This document shows, piece after piece, positions 22,756-31,854 of a stretch of 64,000 bases of DNA; position 1 is the stretch's first letter; every line of letters begins with the position of its first letter. The notes beneath the pieces are model-generated. The model was given only the letters and a program-made list of their open reading frames with translations, searched no databases and had not been told where the DNA came from. Both the position numbers and the translations under genes were made by a program. The DNA comes from Lysobacter sp. (lineage in GTDB: Bacteria; Pseudomonadota; Gammaproteobacteria; Xanthomonadales; Xanthomonadaceae), in contig SSGH01000036.1 in NCBI GenBank assembly GCA_008015835.1, forward strand, positions 37,131 to 101,130. The letters are read 5' to 3'.

Positions 22756-23841
22756 ATGTCGCGCGCGTTCAACTTCAGTGCCGGTCCCGCCACTTTGCCC
22801 GAGAGCGTGCTGCGTCAGGCGCAGGCCGAGATGCTGGAATGGCGCGACTCGGGCGCCTCCATCGTCGAACACAGCCATCGCGGGTCCGAATTCATCGCCG
22901 TCGCCGCCGAAGCCGAGGCCGATCTGCGCGCGCTGATGGCGATCCCCGACGATTACGCGGTGCTGTTCCTGGGCGGCGGCGCCACCACGCAGCAAGCCCT
23001 GATCCCGCTGAATTTCGCCGAGGCCGGCCAAACCGCCGATTACGTGGTCACCGGGCACTGGAGCAAGACCGCGATCAAGCAGGCCAAGCCCTACGTGGCG
23101 GTGAACAACGTCGCCAGCGGCGAAGCCGGCGGTTTCCGCGATATTCCGGCGCGCGAGAGCTGGCAGTTGTCGAAGGACGCGGCCTACGTCCACATCACCG
23201 CCAACGAAACCATCCACGGCGTCGAATACCGGGACGCGCCCGACGTCGGCGACGTGCCGTTGGTCGCCGACTTCAGCTCCAGCATCGCCTCCGAGCCGAT
23301 CGACGTGCGCAAATACGCCGTGATCTACGCCGGCGCGCAAAAGAATCTCGGCCCGGTCGGGATCACCGTCGTCATCGTCCGCAAAGACCTGCTCGAACGC
23401 GCGGGCCAGAACCGCGCCGACATCTTCGACTATCGCTCGCACCTCAAAGGCGAGTCGATGCTCAACACGCCGCCGACCTGGAACTGGTACATGCTCGGCC
23501 TCAACGTCAAGTGGATGCTGGCCGAAGGCGGCGTCGCCGAGTTCGCGCGCCGCAACGCCGAGAAAGCGAAGCTGCTGTACGACGCGATCGACGGCTCCGG
23601 CGGCTACTACCGCAACGAAGTCGCGCCGGCGGTGCGCTCGCGCATGAACGTGCCGTTCTTCCTGCACGACGAGGCCTTGGACAAACCGTTCCTGTCCGAG
23701 GCGAAGGCCGCCGGCCTGATCGCGTTGAAAGGCCATCGCGCGCTCGGCGGCATGCGCGCCTCGATCTACAACGCGATGCCGGTGGAGGGCGCGAAGGCGC
23801 TGGCCGATTTCATGCACGATTTCAAACAACGCCATGGCTGA
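22756..23841 (+). CDS. serC: Phosphoserine aminotransferase
   Basis: 361 residues from ATG 22756, the usual SerC length; an in-frame ATG at 22744 would add four residues. The start [44 protein letters not shown] and [12 protein letters not shown] (Lys of the last binds PLP) are standard. It converts 3-phosphohydroxypyruvate to phosphoserine and serves pyridoxal phosphate synthesis. It overlaps pheA by eight bases, the first gene of a serC-pheA-(hisC)-aroA arrangement typical of this group. Confidence 0.96.
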   Translation: MSRAFNFSAGPATLPESVLRQAQAEMLEWRDSGASIVEHSHRGSEFIAVAAEAEADLRALMAIPDDYAVLFLGGGATTQQALIPLNFAEAGQTADYVVTGHWSKTAIKQAKPYVAVNNVASGEAGGFRDIPARESWQLSKDAAYVHITANETIHGVEYRDAPDVGDVPLVADFSSSIASEPIDVRKYAVIYAGAQKNLGPVGITVVIVRKDLLERAGQNRADIFDYRSHLKGESMLNTPPTWNWYMLGLNVKWMLAEGGVAEFARRNAEKAKLLYDAIDGSGGYYRNEVAPAVRSRMNVPFFLHDEALDKPFLSEAKAAGLIALKGHRALGGMRASIYNAMPVEGAKALADFMHDFKQRHG

Positions 23842-25087
23842 CCGCAGCGGATCGGGCGGCGGCCCCGCGAAACCGAAGAAGCGCGTCGCGAAAGCGGCGA
23901 GCAAGCGAGCGTCGAGCGAGAAGAAGGCGGCGGCCGCGTCGTCCGCCGAGCCCGCGAAGCGCGCCCCGCGGCCCAAGAGCGCGGTCGAGATTCCGACCGA
24001 TGCGCAGGGCAAGCCCGATTTGCTGGCGGTGCGCGCGCAGATCGACGGCATCGACCACGAAATCCAGGCGCTGATCGCCGAGCGCGCGCTGTGGGCGCAT
24101 CAAGTCGGTCGGGCCAAGGGCAAGCTCGCCGCGGCGGTCGATTACTACCGCCCCGAGCGCGAGGCGCAGGTGCTGCGCCGCGTGGTGGACCGCAACGAAG
24201 GCCCGCTGTCCGACGAAGTGCTGGTGCGGCTGTTCCGCGAAATCATGTCCGCCTGCCTCGCGCAGCAGGAACCGCTGCGGGTCGGTTATCTCGGCCCCGA
24301 AGGCACGTTCTCGCAGCAGGCGGTCTACAAGCACTTCGGCCACTCGGCCAAGGCGCTGCCGCTGGCGACGGTCGAAGAGGTGTTCGACGAAGTGGCCGCC
24401 GGCAACGCCGATTTCGGCGTCGTGCCGGTGGAGAATTCCGGCACCGGCACGATCCAATCGACGCTCGATCTGTTTCTGACCTCGCCGCTGATGATCTGCG
24501 GCGAGATCGAACTGCGCGTGCATCAATACTTGCTATCGCGCACCGGGCACATCGAGGATATCGAGCGCGTGTATTCGCACGCCTTGTCGCTGGCGCAATG
24601 CAAGGGTTGGCTTCGGCAGAATTTGCCGAAGGCCGAAAAACATGCGGTGGTCAGCAACGCCGAGGCCGCGCGCCGCGCGCGCAACGCCGACGACGCCGCG
24701 GCCATCGCCGGCGAGAACGCCGGGCACGCCTACGGCCTGAAAGTCGTGGCCGGTCCGATCGAAGACCGCGCCGACAACACCACGCGGTTTTTGGTGATCG
24801 GCCGCTCCTCGTTCCCGACCTCGGGCAACGATCGTACCTCGCTGCTGGTGTTCATCCGCGACCAACCCGGCGCGCTCTACAAGATTCTCGAACCGCTGGC
24901 GCGCCGCGCGATCAGCATGAACCGCATCGAGTCGCGCCCCGCGCACGGCAAGCTGTGGCAATACGCCTTCTTCATCGACGTGACCGGCCATGCCGAGGAA
25001 TCGCCGTTGAAGGACGCGCTGGCCGAGATCGATAAGTACGCCGGCGACGTGCGCGTGCTGGGCTCGTATCCGGTGGCGGTGCCGTAA
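23834..25087 (+). CDS. pheA: Bifunctional chorismate mutase/prephenate dehydratase
   Basis: 417 residues. The N-terminal ~50 residues are a Lys/Ala/Ser-rich extension not present in E. coli PheA. The AroQ chorismate mutase domain follows (about 60-145; [33 protein letters not shown]). The prephenate dehydratase domain starts at [10 protein letters not shown] (151-160) and has [11 protein letters not shown] and [10 protein letters not shown]. The ACT domain at the end ([30 protein letters not shown]) is the phenylalanine feedback site. It commits chorismate to phenylalanine. Translation is coupled to serC by an 8-base overlap. Confidence 0.95.
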   Translation: MADRSGSGGGPAKPKKRVAKAASKRASSEKKAAAASSAEPAKRAPRPKSAVEIPTDAQGKPDLLAVRAQIDGIDHEIQALIAERALWAHQVGRAKGKLAAAVDYYRPEREAQVLRRVVDRNEGPLSDEVLVRLFREIMSACLAQQEPLRVGYLGPEGTFSQQAVYKHFGHSAKALPLATVEEVFDEVAAGNADFGVVPVENSGTGTIQSTLDLFLTSPLMICGEIELRVHQYLLSRTGHIEDIERVYSHALSLAQCKGWLRQNLPKAEKHAVVSNAEAARRARNADDAAAIAGENAGHAYGLKVVAGPIEDRADNTTRFLVIGRSSFPTSGNDRTSLLVFIRDQPGALYKILEPLARRAISMNRIESRPAHGKLWQYAFFIDVTGHAEESPLKDALAEIDKYAGDVRVLGSYPVAVP

Positions 25088-25126
25088 GGTTCGTCGAGGC
25101 GATGCCGCATCGCGCCTTCTCCTTTC

Positions 25127-25209
25127 CGTCGTCCCGGCGAACGCCGGGATCCCGCCGTTGATCGTCGCGCCGAGCCAAGGGCTGGAGCCCGGCGTTCGCC
25201 GGGACGACG
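25127..25209. repeat. Inverted repeat with 22-bp perfect arms
   Basis: Arms 25127-25148 and 25188-25209 are exact reverse complements (CGTCGTCCCGGCGAACGC...), each with an internal CCCGGCG/CGCCGGG palindrome. This is the common 'Cys-Pro-rich frame' REP type seen in many proteobacteria. It separates pheA from hisC. Confidence 0.85.
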
Positions 25210-25234
25210 AGACTCGAATCGATTGCTCTCCGAG

Positions 25235-26374
25235 ATGACCGACGAAGCCTTTTTCTCCGCGCTCGCGCAACCCGGCATTCAGCGCCTGCGCGCCTACGAC
25301 CCGGGCCACGATCTGGTCGCGTTCCGGCGCCGTTTCGCGGACGCGCACCTGATCGAATTGGGCTCGAACGAGAATTCCTATGGCCCCAGTGCGCGGGCGA
25401 AGGAAGCGGTGCTCGACACGATCCACGACAGTTTTCGCTATCCCGACCCGCTCGGCGGCGATCTCAAACGCGCGCTCGCGGCGAAGCACGGCGTCGACGT
25501 CGCGTCGATCTTGCTCGGCAACGGCACCCACGAGCTGTTGATGCAGTTCGCGCAGGTCTTCGCCGGCCCAGGCGTCGACGTCGTCGCCTCGAAATTCGGT
25601 TTCGCGGTCTACGCCATCGCCGCGCAATGCGCGGGCGCGACTCTGCGCGTGGCGCCTTGCAATCCCGACGATCACGCGATGCCGCGCGGCCACGATCTGG
25701 ACGCCATCGCCGCCGCCGTCACGCCCGCGACGCGCCTGATCTATCTCGCCAATCCCAACAATCCCACCGGCACCTGGTACGGCGCCGACGCGTTCGCCGC
25801 GTTCATGGCGAAGCTGCCGAACGATGTCGTCGTCGTGGTCGATGAAGCCTACGCCGAGTTCGTCGATGCGCCGGAATGGGCCTCGGCGCTCGCGCTGCAG
25901 CCGCGCTATCCGAATCTGGTCGTCACTCGCACCTTCAGCAAAGCCTACGCGTTGGCGGGACTGCGCGTCGGCTTCGCCATTGCGCACCCCGGTATGATCG
26001 CGGTGCTGGAACGCGTGCGCGAAAGTTTCAACGTCAACAGCCCCGGTTTGGCCGCCGCCGAAGCCGCGCTCGGCGACGACGACCATCTGCGCTGGGTGGT
26101 CGCGCGGAATCGCGAACAGCGCGAGGCGCTGACCGATGCGTTGCATGCGCGCGGTCTGCGCGTGTTTCCGTCGCAGACCAATTTTCTGCTGACGCAGTTC
26201 GTCGAGCCGGGCGAGGAAGCGCGCGTCGCGCGCATCGACGCCGCGTTGATCGATCGCGGCGTCGTGCTGCGGCCGATGGGCGGCTACGGCTTAGGTCACT
26301 GTTTGCGCATCACCGTCGGCACGCCCGACGAAAACCGGCGCTTGCTCGCCGCATTGGACGAGGTGCTGGCATGA
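25235..26374 (+). CDS. hisC: Histidinol-phosphate aminotransferase
   Basis: 379 residues from ATG 25235; a TTG in frame at 25223 is a weaker alternative. HisC landmarks are the substrate-loop LGSNENSYGPS, YPDPLGGDLKRALA, LGNGTHELLMQ, YLANPNNPTGTW, VVVDEAYAEFVD and TRTFSKAYALAGLRVG, with the PLP-binding Lys in TFSKAY. It transaminates imidazole acetol phosphate in histidine synthesis. HisC-type enzymes beside pheA and aroA may also act on aromatic keto acids. It overlaps aroA by ATGA. No other his genes adjoin it. Confidence 0.92.
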   Translation: MTDEAFFSALAQPGIQRLRAYDPGHDLVAFRRRFADAHLIELGSNENSYGPSARAKEAVLDTIHDSFRYPDPLGGDLKRALAAKHGVDVASILLGNGTHELLMQFAQVFAGPGVDVVASKFGFAVYAIAAQCAGATLRVAPCNPDDHAMPRGHDLDAIAAAVTPATRLIYLANPNNPTGTWYGADAFAAFMAKLPNDVVVVVDEAYAEFVDAPEWASALALQPRYPNLVVTRTFSKAYALAGLRVGFAIAHPGMIAVLERVRESFNVNSPGLAAAEAALGDDDHLRWVVARNREQREALTDALHARGLRVFPSQTNFLLTQFVEPGEEARVARIDAALIDRGVVLRPMGGYGLGHCLRITVGTPDENRRLLAALDEVLA

Positions 26375-27723
26375 GCGGCGGCATACGCAAAGATTGGATC
26401 GTGGGCCCTGGCCGGCCGTTGACCGGCCGCATCCGCGTGCCCGGCGATAAGTCTGTATCGCATCGCGCGATCATGCTGGCCTCGCTGGCCGAAGGCGTGT
26501 CGCGCATTTCGGGCTTTCTCGAAGGCGAGGACACCCGCGCGACCGCCGCGGTGTTCGAGCGCTTGGGCGTGCGCATCGAAGCGCCGTCGCCGCAATCGCG
26601 CATCGTGCACGGCGTGGGTCTGCACGGCTTGCGAGGCAGCGCCGACGCGCTGGACTGCGGCAACGCCGGCACCGGCATGCGGTTGCTGGCCGGCGTGCTG
26701 GCGGGGCAGGCGTTCGACAGCGTGTTGATCGGCGATGCCTCGCTATCGAAGCGGCCGATGCGCCGCGTGATCGACCCGCTGTCGCAGATGGGCGCGCGCA
26801 TCGACAGCGACGCCGGTGGTTTGCCGCCGCTGCGCATTCGCGGCGGACAGGCGCTGCGCGGCATCGAGTACGCGCTGCCGGTCGCCAGCGCGCAGGTGAA
26901 ATCGGCGCTGCTGCTCGCAGGTTTGTACGCCGAGGGCGAGACCGTCGTGCGCGAACCGCACCCGACGCGCGATTACACCGAGCGGATGCTGAGCGCGTTC
27001 GGTTGGCCGATCGAATTCGAGCCCGGCGTCGCGCGCGTGCGCGGCGGCGCCGGCACCACGCAGGCGCTGCGCGCCACCGACGTGCGCGTGCCCGCGGATT
27101 TCTCGTCGGCCGCGTTTTTTCTGGTCGCGGCCAGCGCGATTCCCGGTTCCGACCTCACCCTCGAAGCGGTCGGCATGAATCCGCGGCGCACCGGTTTGCT
27201 GCAGGCGCTGCGCGCGATGGGCGCGGACATCGTCGAGAGCGGCGTACGCGAGGAGGGCGGCGAAACCGTCGCCGGTCTGCGCGTGCGCTACGCGCCGCTG
27301 CGCGGCATCGACGTGCCCGAGGCCATCGTGCCCGACATGATCGACGAATTCCCCGCACTGTTCGTCGCCGCGGCCTGCGCGGACGGCGCGACCCGTATTT
27401 CCGGCGCGGCCGAACTGCGCGTGAAAGAGTCCGACCGTCTCGCCGCGATGTCCGCCGGCCTGCGCGCGCTCGGTATCCGCGTCGACGAAGTCGCCGACGG
27501 CGCGACGATTCACGGTGGAGCGTTCGCGGTGCCGGAAGATGGCGCTTCGCTGTCGATCGACAGCCGCGGCGATCATCGGATCGCGATGTCGCTGGCGATC
27601 GCCGCGCAGCGTTGTCCCGGCGAATTCGCGGTGGCCGACGTGGCGAACGTCGCGACTTCGTTCCCGGGCTTCGATGCCTTGGCGCGCGATGCGGGGTTCG
27701 CGCTGCGCGAGGCGACGGCGTAA
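26371..27723 (+). CDS. aroA: 3-phosphoshikimate 1-carboxyvinyltransferase (EPSP synthase)
   Basis: 450 residues. The start overlaps the hisC stop (ATGA), indicating coupling. Family signatures are RVPGDKSVSHRAIMLASLAE, LDCGNAGTGMRL, DASLSKRPMRRVIDPL, and the C-terminal RVKESDRLAAMSAGLRALG and GDHRIAMSLAIA. It joins phosphoenolpyruvate to shikimate 3-phosphate, the sixth step to chorismate. Cytoplasmic. The small insertion-rich class, with Ala after the GNAGTG motif replaced by Met, is as found in many non-enteric proteobacteria. Confidence 0.96.
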   Translation: MSGGIRKDWIVGPGRPLTGRIRVPGDKSVSHRAIMLASLAEGVSRISGFLEGEDTRATAAVFERLGVRIEAPSPQSRIVHGVGLHGLRGSADALDCGNAGTGMRLLAGVLAGQAFDSVLIGDASLSKRPMRRVIDPLSQMGARIDSDAGGLPPLRIRGGQALRGIEYALPVASAQVKSALLLAGLYAEGETVVREPHPTRDYTERMLSAFGWPIEFEPGVARVRGGAGTTQALRATDVRVPADFSSAAFFLVAASAIPGSDLTLEAVGMNPRRTGLLQALRAMGADIVESGVREEGGETVAGLRVRYAPLRGIDVPEAIVPDMIDEFPALFVAAACADGATRISGAAELRVKESDRLAAMSAGLRALGIRVDEVADGATIHGGAFAVPEDGASLSIDSRGDHRIAMSLAIAAQRCPGEFAVADVANVATSFPGFDALARDAGFALREATA

Positions 27724-27792
27724 CCGGCGCGCAGCGCGCATCGGTGCGTTCCTTCGCAGCGGGTTCTCGGTGTTCGCTTCGAGGGTTCGCGC

Positions 27793-28497
27793 TCAGCCCG
27801 CGTTTTCGGCGTTCGACGCGTGCGCGGACGACTGCGCCGCCGGCGGGCTGAACGGAATCGCATCCGGCGCCACCGCGCCGCCGCTGATGATGAAGCGCAT
27901 CGCTTGATCGACGGTCCAGTCGGTCGGCGTGATTTTTTCGACCGGCACGATTTCCAGGTAACCCGACGTCGGGTTCGGCGTGGTCGGCACGTACACCGCC
28001 GCCAATTCGCGCCCGGTGCCGGTTTCGTGCATCACCCGGGTCACGAAGCCCAGGGTTTTCATTTCGTTGTGCGGAAAATCGATCAACACCACGCGCTGGG
28101 TGCCGTCGGGTTTTTTCTGCAGCAGATCGAGCAATTGCCGTGCGCTGTTGTAGATGATGTTCGCCAGCGGAATACGATTGATGAGCGCCTCGAACCAACC
28201 GAGCAGGCGCTGGCCCAGCACGCGGCGCGCGAGCCAACCGACGGCCAGAATCGCGAAGACCGTCGCGAACAGCCCGATCGCGGTGAGCACCCAATCCTGC
28301 GCCAGCCAGCCGAGACTGCGCGGCGCGCTGGAGGCGAGCCGATGCAGCAGCGGATCGATCCACGGCCGACTGAGGCTCGATAGCGCCGCGAATACGAACT
28401 TGACCACCACCCAGGTCAACCAGATCGGCAGCAGCGTGAGCAGGCCGGTGAGGAACAGCCGCTGCAAACGGTGGCCGAGCGAATGCGATGAGGACAT
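27793..28497 (-). CDS. DUF502 family inner-membrane protein
   Basis: 234 residues with two strong transmembrane helices (LFLTGLLTLLPIWLTWVVVK and AIGLFATVFAILAVGWLARR) and a soluble C-terminal domain. Segments INRIPLANIIYNSARQLLDL, VVLIDFPHNEMKTLGFVTR and VYVPTTPNPTSGYLEIVPVE are the DUF502 signature. Function is unknown across the family. The gene lies 65 bases after the metX-type gene on the same strand and is probably cotranscribed. The last 20 residues are Ala/Ser-rich and variable. Confidence 0.9.
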   Translation of the reverse strand: MSSSHSLGHRLQRLFLTGLLTLLPIWLTWVVVKFVFAALSSLSRPWIDPLLHRLASSAPRSLGWLAQDWVLTAIGLFATVFAILAVGWLARRVLGQRLLGWFEALINRIPLANIIYNSARQLLDLLQKKPDGTQRVVLIDFPHNEMKTLGFVTRVMHETGTGRELAAVYVPTTPNPTSGYLEIVPVEKITPTDWTVDQAMRFIISGGAVAPDAIPFSPPAAQSSAHASNAENAG

Positions 28498-28562
28498 GGG
28501 CGAGGAATTCCGTCGTGACGATGCCGATCGATCCGCGTGCGCCGACGACGATCCGTCGTCGG

Positions 28563-29678
28563 TCACAGCGAATCGAGAAATTCGCGCACGGCCGGGCCGA
28601 AACGCGCGATGTCGACCAGGAACGCGTCGTGCCCCTGCGGCGAGGGCAGCGGCAGAAAACGCGCGTCGGCGCCGCCGGCGAGCAGGCCGTCGGCGATTTC
28701 CTGCTGCTGCTGCAGCGGGAACAGGATGTCGGTGTGCACGCCGATCGATAGGGCTCGATCCACGCGCAGTTTCGAGAGCCCCATTTCGCAGGTGCCCTGG
28801 CAGGATTCGCCCAAGTCGAACCAGTCCATCGAGCGACTGAGATAGAGATAACAATTCGGGTCGAAACGACGCACGAAGCGCCGCGCGTGGCCTTCGAGAT
28901 AGCTTTCGACCTCGAATTCCAGGCCGAACGGATCGTCGTCGACGCGGCGATCGCCGTCGAGCCGAACGCGGCCGAAGCGCCCGTCCCATTCCAGCGCCGA
29001 GCGATACGTGATCACGCCGAGCTTGCGCGCCATGCGCATGCCCGCTTCCGGATAGCGGTCCTCGTCGTAATCGCCCTGATTCCACTGCGGATCGAGCCGG
29101 ATCGCTTCGCGCTGGAGCGAGCGGATCGCGATCGAGAACGGCAGCGCGCGCGCCGCGCCGGAAATGTTGATGTGCGCATGCGCGATGCCCGGGTGCCGCT
29201 GCAGCAGCGCCAGCGCCACCATGCCGCCCATCGAATTGCCGATGACGCAAGCGAGGCGCGAAATACCGAGCGCGCGCACGACGTGCGCCGCGGCATCCGC
29301 GCCGTCTTCCACCGACAGCTCGGGAAACGACAGGCGATACGGGCGATCGGTGGCGGGATCGATCGAGGCGGGGCCGGTCGAGCCTTTGCAACTGCCCAGC
29401 GAATTGACGCAGACCACGAACCAACGATCGGTGTCGATGGGTTTGCCGGGGCCGAGCATCGCCTCCCACCAGCCCGGTTCCTCGTGATCGGCGTGGCGAG
29501 CGGCGTGCGCATCGGGCGAGAGCCCGGTGAGAATCAGAATCGCGTTATCGGCCGACGCGTTCAGCCGGCCCCAGGTTTCGTAGGCCATGCGCGCGTCGCG
29601 CAACTCGCCGCCGCGCTTCATCGCGAACGGCGAGGGCAGCGCGACGAAACGCGTGCCGCGGGGAATGAATTCGGTCAT
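28563..29678 (-). CDS. MetX-type serine/homoserine O-acyltransferase (probable O-succinyltransferase)
   Basis: 371 residues, alpha/beta hydrolase fold. The nucleophile lies in VIGNSMGGMVAL (Ser149); the acid and base are in GVHTDILFP and GHDAFL. The early block LILTGLSPDAHAARH and LGSCKGSTGPASIDPAT are MetX signatures. Such genes are often called homoserine O-acetyltransferase. For xanthomonads, however, published family work assigns this clade to serine O-succinyltransferase acting in cysteine synthesis (established for relatives; applied here by inference). The substrate cannot be settled by eye. It is upstream of the DUF502 gene. Confidence 0.85.
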   Translation of the reverse strand: MTEFIPRGTRFVALPSPFAMKRGGELRDARMAYETWGRLNASADNAILILTGLSPDAHAARHADHEEPGWWEAMLGPGKPIDTDRWFVVCVNSLGSCKGSTGPASIDPATDRPYRLSFPELSVEDGADAAAHVVRALGISRLACVIGNSMGGMVALALLQRHPGIAHAHINISGAARALPFSIAIRSLQREAIRLDPQWNQGDYDEDRYPEAGMRMARKLGVITYRSALEWDGRFGRVRLDGDRRVDDDPFGLEFEVESYLEGHARRFVRRFDPNCYLYLSRSMDWFDLGESCQGTCEMGLSKLRVDRALSIGVHTDILFPLQQQQEIADGLLAGGADARFLPLPSPQGHDAFLVDIARFGPAVREFLDSL

Positions 29679-29737
29679 CCGTGAAGTGTCGAGGTGGCCA
29701 TAAGGGGAAAAGCTTACGCGATGGCTCGCGGCTTTTC

Positions 29738-29793
29738 GCCCTCGCGTCGCGGCCCTCGTGTCGTCGCCCTCGTGTCGTGGCCCTCGCGTCGCG
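29738..29793. repeat. Four direct 14-bp repeats
   Basis: Units start at 29738, 29752, 29766 and 29780 with consensus GCCCTCGYGTCGYS. They are head-to-tail without spacers and end one base before the stop codon of the following minus-strand gene. A small tandem repeat in the gap between two genes. Confidence 0.85.
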
Positions 29794-29794
29794 C

Positions 29795-30832
29795 TCAGTC
29801 GTGCGACGGCTCGGTGCGAGGCGGCGCGGCGTGCGGCGTGTCGGCCCAGTGCAGCGTCGCGCGCACGGGGCGGTGATCCGAGCCGATGTCGGGGCCGACC
29901 GCCGCGGCGCCGCGGCGCCAATGCGCGCTGGCGAGCACATGATCGATCGGAATGCCGAAATACCGGTTCCCCCACGTCGGCCGCAGCCCGGTCGCGCGGC
30001 GCAGGCCGCGATCGACGACGCCCGCGAGCGCAGTGGACCAGGGCGTGGCGTTGAGATCGCCAGCGACGATCAACGGTTCGTCGCTGGCGGCGTCGGCGAG
30101 CGCGATCAACAGCCGGTCGCGCTCCTCGTGCCAATACGGCGCCATCGGCGGCATCGGGTGCGCCGCGACCACGCGCACCGCGCGGCCATCGATGTCGATG
30201 CGGGCCGAGAGCGAGGGAATACCGTCGACGCTGCGCTTCAGCGCGATGTCGGTCAGCGGACGTCGCGCCATCAGGCCGATGCCGATCGGCGAATCCTCGG
30301 GTTCGAACGCGCGATGCGGATACAGCGCGCCGAGTTCGCGTTCGATCGCAGCCGCGTGAGCATGCGTGAGTTCGGTCAACACCACCACGTCGGCCGGCGC
30401 GGCCTTCAGCCACGCGATCAGACGATCGATCTCGGGGTTCGACGCCAGCACGTTCGCCGCGACCACGGTCACGGCGGGGCGCGCGCGATCGGATGCCGCC
30501 GAGGCGGCCGGCAGCGCTTCGCTCGCGGTCCACAGAGGCAGCAGCGCCAAGGGCGCGCACAGCAGCCAGCGCGGTTGGGCGGTCGCGGCGATGACGCACA
30601 GGGCGAGCCATACGGCGGCATAGAGCCATTGCCAGTGCGCGGCCAAATCGAACGCCCAACCGAGCACGCCGCCGGTGGCCGGCATCAGTCGCGCCAGCCA
30701 CGGCGCGAAAAACCCGATCGCCGCGAACGGCAGCAGCCACGGCGCGATGCGCGCACGGCGTCGCAATGCGCGTGCGAGCTTCGCACGCAGGCTTGAGGGC
30801 GGGGGCGTGGGCGAGGCCGCAGGCGCGCTCAC
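29795..30832 (-). CDS. Endonuclease/exonuclease/phosphatase (EEP) family membrane protein
   Basis: 345 residues. After a Pro/Ala-rich start come two or three hydrophobic helices (APWLLPFAAIGFFAPWLARL; WLYAAVWLALCVIAATA; WLLCAPLALLPLW). The EEP domain follows: VVAANVLASN, DVVVLTELTH (Glu), VAGDLNATPWS (Asp and Asn) and IGSDHRPV (Asp-His). These metal-dependent enzymes cleave phosphoester bonds in nucleic acids, lipids or phosphates; the substrate is not predictable here. Its ATG overlaps the ccmI stop (30829-30832), so it is the last gene of the ccm operon, though not known to take part in heme delivery. Confidence 0.88.
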   Translation of the reverse strand: MSAPAASPTPPPSSLRAKLARALRRRARIAPWLLPFAAIGFFAPWLARLMPATGGVLGWAFDLAAHWQWLYAAVWLALCVIAATAQPRWLLCAPLALLPLWTASEALPAASAASDRARPAVTVVAANVLASNPEIDRLIAWLKAAPADVVVLTELTHAHAAAIERELGALYPHRAFEPEDSPIGIGLMARRPLTDIALKRSVDGIPSLSARIDIDGRAVRVVAAHPMPPMAPYWHEERDRLLIALADAASDEPLIVAGDLNATPWSTALAGVVDRGLRRATGLRPTWGNRYFGIPIDHVLASAHWRRGAAAVGPDIGSDHRPVRATLHWADTPHAAPPRTEPSHD

Positions 30833-31854
30833 GGCGCGCCGAGCACGAGTTCGACGCGGTCCTTCGCCGGCAGCGCGACGCGTACCGGCTTGGATTCGAG
30901 ATCGCCGTCTTGGCGCATCGCGTTACCGCTGTCCGAGAGCCGCGCGATCAATTCCACTTCGCGCAGCGCGGACAGCTTCGCGGTCGGCATCGGGCTATCG
31001 CCGTCGTCGAGAACGACCTGCAACGGCAGCGCGCTCACCGAATGTTTTTCGACCGCCACCGGCATCGGCGGGCCGTCGGGCGCGCGCGCGATCACGAACA
31101 CGGTGGCGTCGCCGCGCAGGCGCACGCGCGCGGCGAAATCGGGATCGAGCGACACTGCGACGCGAACGCCGGCGGAAGAGGCGGCATCGGGCGAGGGCGG
31201 CGGCAAGGGCGGCGCCAAGGGCGGCAATCCGGCTTCATCGCGCGCGGCGGCCACTTCCTCGCGCAGCGTCTTGGCGTTGGCGGCGTCGAGCTGCGTCAAC
31301 AGCGGTTCCCACATCGCTGCGGCGTCCGCCGCCTTGCCCTGCTGGCGCAGCGCGAGGCCCATGAAGAACCGCGCCCGCTGATGCTGCGGGTCTCGTTTCA
31401 GCGCGTCTTGCAGATACCCCACCGCGCGTTCGTCGAACCGGCGTTCGCCGCCGGCGCGCATCCGCGCTTCCGCGGCGGCGACCAGTTCCGACGGTTGCGC
31501 CGGCGCATCCGCGCTCGCCATCGACAGCGCGCGCTCCCATGCGTCGCGGGCTTCGATGTCCTTGCCGAGTTTGCCGTAGGCGTCGGCGAGCAGCATCACG
31601 CCTTCGCGATCCGGCGCTTCGGCCATTTTGCGTTCCAGCACCGCCACCGCTTCGGCCATCGTCTCCGGCGCGCGCAGAGCGTTCGGATCCAACGCGGCGG
31701 GCGCGCCCACCAACCGATACAGCCCCAGCGACGCAGCGGCGCAGGCCAGCGACACGGCGATGCCGAGGCTCGGCTTTTCGCGCCAAATCGGCCGCAGCAC
31801 CCAGGCGAACACGGCGACGGATAGCGCGATGGACAACACGGCGAACAGCGGCAT
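30829..31854 (-). CDS. ccmI: CcmI-type cytochrome c maturation chaperone
   Basis: 341 residues from the ATG at 31854, which overlaps the ccmH stop by one base. An N-terminal membrane helix (LFAVLSIALSVAVFAWVLRP) and a second short one (LGIAVSLACAAASLGLYRLV) precede TPR-type helices: REGVMLLADAYGKLGKDIEA, AVGYLQDALKRDPQHQRARF and FMGLALRQQGKAADAAAMW. A C-terminal domain rich in beta segments (VRVAVSLDPDFAARV, VFVIARAPDGPPMPVAVEK) is the CycH part. CcmI holds apocytochrome c for heme ligation with CcmF and CcmH in the periplasm. Confidence 0.9.
   Translation of the reverse strand: MPLFAVLSIALSVAVFAWVLRPIWREKPSLGIAVSLACAAASLGLYRLVGAPAALDPNALRAPETMAEAVAVLERKMAEAPDREGVMLLADAYGKLGKDIEARDAWERALSMASADAPAQPSELVAAAEARMRAGGERRFDERAVGYLQDALKRDPQHQRARFFMGLALRQQGKAADAAAMWEPLLTQLDAANAKTLREEVAAARDEAGLPPLAPPLPPPSPDAASSAGVRVAVSLDPDFAARVRLRGDATVFVIARAPDGPPMPVAVEKHSVSALPLQVVLDDGDSPMPTAKLSALREVELIARLSDSGNAMRQDGDLESKPVRVALPAKDRVELVLGAP

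Noticed and set aside
26371..27723. A longer frame starting at 25876 that contains aroA
   Set aside because: The upstream part is out of frame with, and inside, hisC; aroA begins at the ATG overlapping the hisC stop.
29738..29793. A CRISPR-like array
   Set aside because: The 14-bp units are contiguous with no spacers, and no cas gene occurs in the window.
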